From the NCBI GenBank assembly GCA_965215215.1, contig OZ244043.1, forward strand, positions 2,108,001-2,172,000: a DNA stretch of 64,000 nucleotides, read 5' to 3'. The position numbers and the translations under genes were made by a program. The number at the start of each line of letters is the position of its first letter. Positions within the stretch are counted from its first letter, which is position 1. The DNA is from CALDTK01 sp965215215 (GTDB taxonomy: Bacteria > Bacteroidota > Bacteroidia > Chitinophagales > Saprospiraceae). Of this stretch, positions 25,590-32,312 are shown piece by piece. A model generated the notes under the pieces. The model did no database searches. It was not told the origin of the DNA and saw nothing but the letters and a program-made list of their open reading frames with translations.

Positions 25590-26041
25590 ACCACCTTATC
25601 GTCCCCCGCCGTGTAAAAATCCCGAATCCGCGCTTCCTCGCTGTAGCCGTGCTTGAGGTAAAACTTGCGGGTGAGCTCGAAGCCTTCGAGTCCGGAGGTT
25701 TCGGTGATGAGCACGCGGGCGCCGCGCTCGCGTAAGTCGGCCTCAACGCGCTGGAGTAGCGTAGAGCCGAGGTCCGCGCCCTGTAGCGCCTTGCGCGCGG
25801 CGATGAAGTGGAGGTTGTAGGTGCCGTCGGCGAAGGTCTCGGGGGCGTAGTAGGCGGCGGCCACGGGTTCGCCGTCGCGTTCGGCGACGAGCCAGTGGTG
25901 CCCCTGATCGGCGGCACCGAGTTGCGTGTCGAGTTCGCGCCCGAAGTCGCCGGCCGCCCCCGGGGGGAAAAGCCCGGAGTCAACGGCGATCTCGGTGAGG
26001 GCGGCCTTGTCGGCGGGGAAGGCGGGGCGGACGGTGGGCAT
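25583..26041 (-). CDS. GNAT-family N-acetyltransferase
   Basis: The 152-residue protein has the GNAT fold order: MPTVRPAFPADKAALTEIA, HHWLVAERDGEPVAAAYYAPE, the central strand YNLHFIAARKALQGADLGSTLLQRVEADLRERGA where the acetyl-CoA loop lies, and the C-terminal GFELTRKFYLKHGYSEEARI. It should transfer an acetyl group to a small-molecule or peptide amine. It converges on the MFS gene. The stop codon lies inside the 25575 mini-hairpin (TTTTAG on the coding strand). Confidence 0.85.
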   Translation of the reverse strand: MPTVRPAFPADKAALTEIAVDSGLFPPGAAGDFGRELDTQLGAADQGHHWLVAERDGEPVAAAYYAPETFADGTYNLHFIAARKALQGADLGSTLLQRVEADLRERGARVLITETSGLEGFELTRKFYLKHGYSEEARIRDFYTAGDDKVVF

Positions 26042-26048
26042 GGGGGTT

Positions 26049-26063
26049 GTTTTGCCGCAAGGC
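26049..26063 (+). repeat. Mini-hairpin element, stem GCC/GGC, loop GCAA
   Basis: GTTTTGCCGCAAGGC lies 8 bases upstream of the GNAT start, between it and the AraC-type gene. Confidence 0.8.
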
Positions 26064-26096
26064 TACCGCTCTGTGCGCCCCCGGAGCTTGTACGAA

Positions 26097-26456
26097 TCAG
26101 CTGCGGCCGTACCCAAACGATGGGGCTACCCCGAACATGCCGCGGAAGTTCCGCGTGAAGTGGGCGGCATTGTGAAAGTCTTGCGTCATTGCCGCTTCCA
26201 TGAGGGTGACGTCCCGCGCGAGCTGATCGTCGATCGTTCGTTTCAGACGCTCGAAGGCGATGTGGCGTGCGAGGGTGCACCCGGTGCCCGCCTTGACGAG
26301 GTGCGCGAGGCGGCTTTGCGAGAGGGAGCAAGCCCGGGCCAGCCGGGCGAGTGCGCGCTCGTGTACGTTGGGCAGTTGGCGAAGGCGAGCGAGTGTCGCG
26401 GGGACCCGGGGGTCGGGGCCGGCGGTGGCATCGGGACTGCCCGAGGACTCCACCAT
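26097..26456 (-). CDS. AraC/XylS-type DNA-binding protein, possibly a frameshifted remnant
   Basis: The 119-residue frame from ATG 26456 contains a full AraC HTH pair (LARLARACSLSQSRLAHLVKAGTGCTLARHIAFERLKRTI and VTLMEAAMTQDFHNAAHFTRNFRGMFGVAPSFGYGRS). A second frame from 26653 to about 26460 encodes a protein-like leader (MMPVKILDFDTRAGRYASEIEA...). It would join this one after a one-base shift, so the original gene was probably longer (26653 to 26097) and is now frameshifted. A stand-alone HTH protein from 26456 is still possible. Confidence 0.6.
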   Translation of the reverse strand: MVESSGSPDATAGPDPRVPATLARLRQLPNVHERALARLARACSLSQSRLAHLVKAGTGCTLARHIAFERLKRTIDDQLARDVTLMEAAMTQDFHNAAHFTRNFRGMFGVAPSFGYGRS

Positions 26457-26779
26457 TGGGTTGCATTAGCGGGAACCGTTGCTACGGTAAGCTCGGTTTG
26501 CTCCTCCCCGTCAACGACGAGAGCGAAGGTCCCACGGAGGGCCGTGATCCGCTCCTCGAGCGGGTGGGCGTGGGCGGCGGCGGTGACCGCCTCGATCTCG
26601 GAGGCGTAGCGACCGGCTCGGGTATCGAAGTCGAGGATCTTCACGGGCATCAAGATTACGCCCTGAAGGTGCTACGCTCGCGGAGAAGGCTCCGGGTGAA
26701 CGGGTTCGGATTCGAAGATCGAGGTGTTGGAGTTTAACCAAAAAATAGAGTAGTGGAGTTGTCGACTTGGCCTCGATCA

Positions 26780-26876
26780 ATAATCAGCCAAAACCCTCTG
26801 TATAACTCCACTTTTGGCTGTACATCACAGATAATCAGCCAAAAGTGGGTCTATTGAGGTATATTTGGCTGATTAT
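26780..26876 (+). promoter_or_regulatory. Four-copy operator-like repeat upstream of the intact ATPase gene
   Basis: ATAATCAGCCAAAA occurs directly at 26780-26793 and 26831-26844, and inverted as CTTTTGGCTG (26811-26820) and TTTGGCTGATTAT (26864-26876). Two of them form a perfect 13-bp inverted repeat: CCACTTTTGGCTG (26808-26820) and CAGCCAAAAGTGG (26836-26848). The last copy ends 10 bases before ATG 26887. Confidence 0.65.
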
Positions 26877-26886
26877 CTGATTTGTT

Positions 26887-28344
26887 ATGGCTCTCGTCAT
26901 CGGTCGCCAACAGGCCACGGAAGATCTCGAACGCGCGTACAGCACCGACGGGCCGGCGCTCGTCTCCGTGATCGGACGGCGGCGCATCGGCAAAACCTAC
27001 TTGATTCAAAACGTATACGCCGATCGTATCGCCTTCTCCGTCACGGGCTTGCAGGGCGCCTCGAAGCGTACGCAACTCGCGGCGTTTTACCAGCAAGTAG
27101 CCCGGACCTTCCCCACCCGAGACGCCCCGCCTACCACGGGCGATTGGCTCGTCGCCTTAGGCTACCTCGCCGCTCGGCTCGATCGAGTCTTAGCGGATAC
27201 TCCGGATAAGTGCGTTGTGTTTTTCGACGAGCTCCCGTGGCTAGCCTCCGCCAAGTCGGGCTTCCTCATGGCCTTCGGCTGGTTCTGGAATTCGTGGGCC
27301 GCCAACCGCGCGGTCGTGGTGGTCATTTGCGGCTCGGCCGCCTCGTGGATGATCCGGAAGGTGGTTCGTGATCGAGGTAGCCTGCACAACCGCATCACGC
27401 ACCGGATCGTACTGCAGCCGTTCACGCTCCAGGAGACGGAGCTGTACCTACAATACCGAGGCGTCCGGCTGGAGCGGTTCCAGCAGCTCATGTTGTACAT
27501 GGCTCTCGGCGGCGTGCCCTTTTACCTGGAGCAAGTTCGAAGCGGTGAAAGTGCCGTAGCGGCGATCCAACGTCTGCTCTTCGACCGGAGTGGCCCACTG
27601 CGCGATGAGTTTCACCTGCTTTACGCCTCCCTCTTCGACGATTCGGGCGAACACGTCCGTCTTATCCGGGCGCTCGCCACGAAGCGTCGGGGGTTGACGC
27701 GAGCGGAGCTGCTGAAAACCAAAACGATAAAAAGCGGCGGAACCCTCACCCTCCGGTTGGAGGAACTAGCGCTCTCCGGGTTCATCGAGCTGTACCGACC
27801 GTTCGGAAAACGGACGAAGGATGCGCTCTACCGGGTCATCGACGAATTCTCGGTTTTCCATCTCCAATTTATCGACGGTCAGTCCGCGGCGGGAGGGGAG
27901 TCCTTCCTCCGGCTGTACGACTCACCGGCCTTCACGAGTTGGGCGGGCTTCAGCTTCGAAAGTGTGTGCATGCAACACGCAGACCAAATTAAAACGGCGC
28001 TCGGGATTGCCGGTATTCACGCCTCTACGGCGGGCTACGTGGCGCGAGCGCGCGACGGTGTCGAGGGCGTTCAGGTGGACATACTTTTCGATCGACCCGA
28101 CCAGGCCATTACCCTGATCGAGGCGAAGTACAGTCAGGACGAGTATGCGCTGACCAAAGCTTACGCCGCCCCCCCCCGAGAAAAGGTGTCCCGCTTTCGC
28201 CAACACACCTCCACCAAGAAGCAACTCTTCCTCGCGCTCATCACGACGTTCGGCTTGCGCCAAAACCAGTATTCGATCGGGTTGGTGGATGACGTGGTGG
28301 CGCTGGACGACCTGTACGACCGTAAAACGCCGCCGGCCGCGTAG
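26887..28344 (+). CDS. AAA+ ATPase, DUF234/COG1672-type
   Basis: The 485-residue protein has Walker A GRRRIGKT (30-37), Walker B CVVFFDELPW (109-118), the arginine-finger-like NRITHRIVLQPF, a winged helix (GKRTKDALYRVIDEFSVFHLQF) and a C-terminal nuclease-like region (GVQVDILFDRPDQAITLIEAKYS, a D...ExK pattern). It is the intact paralogue of 11620-13055. The body of the protein is closely similar, but the repeats upstream are wholly different. These ATPases are of unknown function and often occur in accessory regions. A mini-hairpin encodes the RQNQ stretch near the C-terminus. Confidence 0.85.
   Translation: MALVIGRQQATEDLERAYSTDGPALVSVIGRRRIGKTYLIQNVYADRIAFSVTGLQGASKRTQLAAFYQQVARTFPTRDAPPTTGDWLVALGYLAARLDRVLADTPDKCVVFFDELPWLASAKSGFLMAFGWFWNSWAANRAVVVVICGSAASWMIRKVVRDRGSLHNRITHRIVLQPFTLQETELYLQYRGVRLERFQQLMLYMALGGVPFYLEQVRSGESAVAAIQRLLFDRSGPLRDEFHLLYASLFDDSGEHVRLIRALATKRRGLTRAELLKTKTIKSGGTLTLRLEELALSGFIELYRPFGKRTKDALYRVIDEFSVFHLQFIDGQSAAGGESFLRLYDSPAFTSWAGFSFESVCMQHADQIKTALGIAGIHASTAGYVARARDGVEGVQVDILFDRPDQAITLIEAKYSQDEYALTKAYAAPPREKVSRFRQHTSTKKQLFLALITTFGLRQNQYSIGLVDDVVALDDLYDRKTPPAA
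28252..28266 (-). repeat. Mini-hairpin element, stem GGC/GCC, loop GCAA
   Basis: The reverse complement reads GTTTTGGCGCAAGCC. It is antisense near the 3' end of the intact ATPase gene, a site where the broken paralogue does not carry it. Confidence 0.8.
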
Positions 28345-28529
28345 GGGCGGGGGCGTCGATCGGCTCGGCGATCGCGGTCCGATCCTCGTCGGGCTACTTA
28401 CGTTCGTCGAAGTACCTACCCGATCGAAGGTAGGGGCGCTTATGTTGGAGCCGTGCGGCCAGAGCGTGCGGGTACCCCCGCCCCCGGATGGTCGCTAACC
28501 GCATTTTGTCACGTTAACTCCTCCCAGAA

Positions 28530-31500
28530 ATGACCCCCTTTAAGTTTACCCTCTCCGCCCTCCTCGTGGGGGCACTCGCCACGGCGGGCCTCGCGCAGCG
28601 CGACACGGCGCCCCCGCTGCGGCTCTCCGGCCCACCGGCCGCCGCGGCGGCGACGCCCGGACCCACCCCGCGCGCCGCGAAGCACTTCAAGCACATCACC
28701 GAGGACGTCTCCCTCGACGAAGCCCCCGGCCTCCTCGCCCGCCTGGCGGCAGGCGAGGACGCCAACGGCGACGCCGCGGCGAACGCAACCTCGGCGCGCG
28801 CGTCGGCGGTGCGTTCGCCGTCGACCTTCCCCGAGGTAGCGCGCGCGACCGACGCGCTCGGGATGACCCACGTCACCTACCAGCAACTCTTCAAGGGCAT
28901 CCCGGTCGACAACCGTCGCTACGTCGCGCACGCACGCGATGGGCGCATCGAGACCGTGTCCGGCGCCGCGGCCACGATCCCGGCCGCGCTCGACGTGCGA
29001 CCCACCCTGAGCGCCGCCGACGCGCTCGCCGGAGCCCTCACGCGGCTAAACGTGAGCGAGCCGATGTGGGGGAGCGCCAACGCACCACATGACTACGTGA
29101 AGCCCGCCGGGGAGCTCGTCGTGTTCGCGCACCCGCAAACGGGCGCCGCGATGCTGACGTACAAGTTCGACATCTACGGGGCACGCCCACTGTACCGCGC
29201 GTGGGTGTACGTCGACGCACGCACCGGGGATATCGTCTTCGAGAACAGCCAGATCCACCACGCCGACGAGCCCATCGAGGCGGAGAGTCTCTACGACGGT
29301 ACCGTCGAGGTATTGGCCAGCCGCGACGATTCCGGGGTGTACAAGCTCGAGCAGACGACGACCGGCGGGGGGATCTTTACTTTCTCACTGAACAACGCCA
29401 TCCTCAACGAGGACACGGCCGCCTACGCGAACGCGACCTCGGTGACCGACGCCGAGCTCCCCTTCTCGAGCGACTCCGCCTCGGTGAGCGCGCACTACGG
29501 TACCGAGCAGACCTACGACTTCTACTTCGAGTCGTTCGGACGCCGCAGCTACGACGGTGAGGATGCGCCCCTGTACAGCTACACCCACGCCAACGTAAAC
29601 TACGTGAACGCCTTTTGGGACGGGTCGCGGATGACCTACGGCGACGGCGACGGCGTGCGCTTCGGGCCGCTCACCTCGCTCGACGTCATCGGTCACGAAC
29701 TCACCCACGGTGTCACTCAGTACGCCGCCGGCCTCGTGTACGCCTACGAGTCGGGCGCACTGAACGAAAGCTTCTCCGACATCTTCGGGGAGGAGGTAGA
29801 GTACTACGCGAAGGGGGAGGTCGACTGGCTGACCGGCGCCGATTTCAGCAAGGAGCCGGGGGGCGCCTTTCGCTCGATGTCCGACCCGAACGCCTTCGGC
29901 GACCCCGATACCTACCTCGGGGAGCTGTGGTACCTCAACGTCGGCGACAACGGCGGCGTCCACATCAACTCCGGCGTCCAGAACAAGTGGTTCTACCTCC
30001 TCGTGGAGGGCGGAACCGGCGAAGACGACTTCGGTAACGCCTACGCCGTCGAGGGGATCGGTCACGCCGCCGCCGCGGCGATCGCGTACCGCAACCTCAG
30101 CGTCTACCTCGGCCCCTTCTCCGAGTACTACGACGCCCGCGACGGCGCCAACCAAGCCGCCGCCGACCTCTTCGGCGCCGATTCGCCCGAGGCGCGCGCC
30201 TGCGCCGCGGCGTGGGAAGCGGTGGGCGTGATGGGCGACACGCCCAACCTCTCCTGCGTCGAGTCGCCGGAACGGGTCGTCCTGACCGTCGTCACCGACG
30301 AGCGCGCCGAGCAGACCTCCTGGCAGATCACCGGCTCGTCCGACTTCCCGATCTTCTCCGGACGCAACCTCCGGGCCTCGACCACCTACGTCGACACCCT
30401 CCCCCTCAGTCCCGGCGAGTACACCTTCCGCATCCTCGACGCCGCCGGCGACGGGTTCTGCTGCGCCCGCGGTGAGGGGAGCTACACTTTTACCACCCTC
30501 GGGGGCGAGGTGCTCGCCGCCGGGAGCGAGTTCGCCGTTTCGGAGTCGGTCAAGCTCTGCGTCGCCGGCGAACCCGATACCCTCCGGCCGAGCACGCCGG
30601 AGAACTTCGCTTCGACCGGGTCGACCTCGCGAACGGTATCCTTCTCCTGGGATCCCGCGACCGACGACTACGGGGTAGCCGGGTACGCACTCTTTTACCA
30701 GGGCCGGGTCCTCGCGACGACCAAGAATACGTCGATCCGCTTCAACGTACCCTCGGACTTCGAGCTGACCCTCGGGCTGGTCGCCTACGACGCCGCTTTG
30801 AACACCTCCGGCTACCTCGAGGCGACGGGAACGAGCCTGCCCGCCGCGCTGGCTACCGGTCGGATCACTACTGCCACCGGGAGTCAAACCGCCTACATCT
30901 GTCCCGATCCCCGGGACACGACCCCGATCGCGGTACGAGTCGGCTACGAGATTTCCCTCGGCTCGGTCGCTTACGTCGTTACCGACGAGGACTTCTCGAT
31001 CGTCGGTGCGACCGGTGACGCGAACGTCAGTCTCGCCGGCGCGCCGGCCGGGACCTACTACGTCTTCGCCTTCAACTACACCGGCACCCCGACCCTGCAG
31101 CTCGGGGACAACGTGTACTCCACGCGCCTCTCGGACGATACCTACCTCATCTCGCAGAACGCGGTTCGGGTGGTGAGCACCGAGACGAACGGCGGGACCG
31201 TCGCGACCGCGAACGGGGGCACCCGCGCGTACGCTTGCCTCGGCGACGACGTGGCGGATTTCGTGGGGTTCACGAGCACGGGCGCCTCGGACGCCGCGTT
31301 CGCCTACGTGATCACCGACGCCGAAAACCGGATCCTCGCCCTGAACACCGACGGCTTCCAGGACTTCGCCGGCGCGGGGGTCGGGGAGTGCCGGGTGTGG
31401 GGCTTGTCCTACACCGGGACCGTGATCGCCGCACCCGGCGACGACGCTGCGGCCGTCGCGCTGACGGACGGCTGCTTCGATCTCTCGGACAACTTCATCA

Positions 31501-32105
31501 CCGTCGTCCGCGACTCGGTCGACGGCGGGGTAGTGAGTAGCACGGGTGGCGGTACGCAGGTCGCCGCGGACGCCACGAACTCGGTCGTCCCGCTCGCGAC
31601 CACGAGCGCGTCGTCCGCGCCGTACGCCTACTTCCTGCTCGACGCCGCGGGTGTTATCGTCGACCTCACGCTGGACGCGGAGTTCGACCTCGCCGGCCGG
31701 CCCGACGGACAGTACTACGCGTACGGGGTGAGCCACACGGGGGGGGTCCTCCTCGACGTCGGCGATAACTTCTACGGTGCCCCCGTGGCCGACGGGTGCT
31801 TTCAGCAGAGCGCGAACGCCGTGGTCGTGACCCTCAGCGGCGCCGCTTCGTTCGAGGCGCGCGTGGTGGTCGAGCGGACGCTCCGGCTGAGCGTCTCCGA
31901 GCGCGCGGGCGCCGCGGCGTACGCCGGCCCAGCGAGCGTGCGCGTACGCGATGCGTTCGGTAACGTCGTTTACGCCGACGAGGCGGTCGACGCGACGCGC
32001 CTCGCGCGCCTCGAGTTCGAGATGCCCGACGCGCGGGCGGGCGTGCACTTCGTCACGCTCACGCGCGGCGGGGCAACCGCGACGCGGCCGGTGGTTTTGC
32101 CGTAA
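28530..32105 (+). CDS. Exported thermolysin-type (M4) metalloprotease with C-terminal modules
   Basis: The 1191-residue protein has a signal peptide, then an FTP/PepSY-like propeptide (about 45-240). The M4 catalytic domain has HELTH (His389, Glu390, His393), the third zinc ligand Glu413 in ALNESFSD, 24 residues after His389 as in thermolysin, and His478 in GGVHINSG. After about residue 590 come a DGFCC-type domain, a fibronectin-III-like domain, three related modules of roughly 111 residues (about 775-1106) and a T9SS-type sorting end. It is probably secreted or surface-bound and digests proteins. The stop codon TAA is the loop of a mini-hairpin. Confidence 0.92.
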   Translation: MTPFKFTLSALLVGALATAGLAQRDTAPPLRLSGPPAAAAATPGPTPRAAKHFKHITEDVSLDEAPGLLARLAAGEDANGDAAANATSARASAVRSPSTFPEVARATDALGMTHVTYQQLFKGIPVDNRRYVAHARDGRIETVSGAAATIPAALDVRPTLSAADALAGALTRLNVSEPMWGSANAPHDYVKPAGELVVFAHPQTGAAMLTYKFDIYGARPLYRAWVYVDARTGDIVFENSQIHHADEPIEAESLYDGTVEVLASRDDSGVYKLEQTTTGGGIFTFSLNNAILNEDTAAYANATSVTDAELPFSSDSASVSAHYGTEQTYDFYFESFGRRSYDGEDAPLYSYTHANVNYVNAFWDGSRMTYGDGDGVRFGPLTSLDVIGHELTHGVTQYAAGLVYAYESGALNESFSDIFGEEVEYYAKGEVDWLTGADFSKEPGGAFRSMSDPNAFGDPDTYLGELWYLNVGDNGGVHINSGVQNKWFYLLVEGGTGEDDFGNAYAVEGIGHAAAAAIAYRNLSVYLGPFSEYYDARDGANQAAADLFGADSPEARACAAAWEAVGVMGDTPNLSCVESPERVVLTVVTDERAEQTSWQITGSSDFPIFSGRNLRASTTYVDTLPLSPGEYTFRILDAAGDGFCCARGEGSYTFTTLGGEVLAAGSEFAVSESVKLCVAGEPDTLRPSTPENFASTGSTSRTVSFSWDPATDDYGVAGYALFYQGRVLATTKNTSIRFNVPSDFELTLGLVAYDAALNTSGYLEATGTSLPAALATGRITTATGSQTAYICPDPRDTTPIAVRVGYEISLGSVAYVVTDEDFSIVGATGDANVSLAGAPAGTYYVFAFNYTGTPTLQLGDNVYSTRLSDDTYLISQNAVRVVSTETNGGTVATANGGTRAYACLGDDVADFVGFTSTGASDAAFAYVITDAENRILALNTDGFQDFAGAGVGECRVWGLSYTGTVIAAPGDDAAAVALTDGCFDLSDNFITVVRDSVDGGVVSSTGGGTQVAADATNSVVPLATTSASSAPYAYFLLDAAGVIVDLTLDAEFDLAGRPDGQYYAYGVSHTGGVLLDVGDNFYGAPVADGCFQQSANAVVVTLSGAASFEARVVVERTLRLSVSERAGAAAYAGPASVRVRDAFGNVVYADEAVDATRLARLEFEMPDARAGVHFVTLTRGGATATRPVVLP

Positions 32106-32108
32106 GGC
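32094..32108 (+). repeat. Mini-hairpin element supplying the protease stop codon
   Basis: GTTTTGCCGTAAGGC encodes the final Val-Leu-Pro, and the TAA of its GTAA loop is the stop codon of the M4 protease gene. Confidence 0.85.
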
Positions 32109-32142
32109 CGGGGCTGCTCCGGTAGCTTCAATCAATCCGCCG

Positions 32143-32177
32143 AGCGCCCGATCCCTGTAAGGGGGTCGGGCGCTTTT
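32143..32177 (+). terminator. Rho-independent terminator after the M4 protease gene
   Basis: The arms AGCGCCCGA and TCGGGCGCT, extended by a CCC/GGG segment and closed by a short loop, are followed by TTTT. It is placed 38 bases after the protease stop. Confidence 0.8.
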
Positions 32178-32312
32178 GCGTTTGGTTAGGCGTCCCGACA
32201 GGAGCGTCCAAAAATCACCAACTGTTAAAATCCAAGCCCCCAAGCAGCAACAGGCCGCCCGAGCCCGTTCGGTCCGTACCAACCGCAACCGTCCTCCCAA
32301 AGTTATCCCCCC

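Noticed and set aside
29385..32300. A 971-codon minus-strand frame opposite the M4 protease
   Set aside because: It is a shadow caused by high G+C in third positions: low-complexity Arg/Gly/Val-rich translation, no domain, while the plus strand encodes a complete zinc protease.
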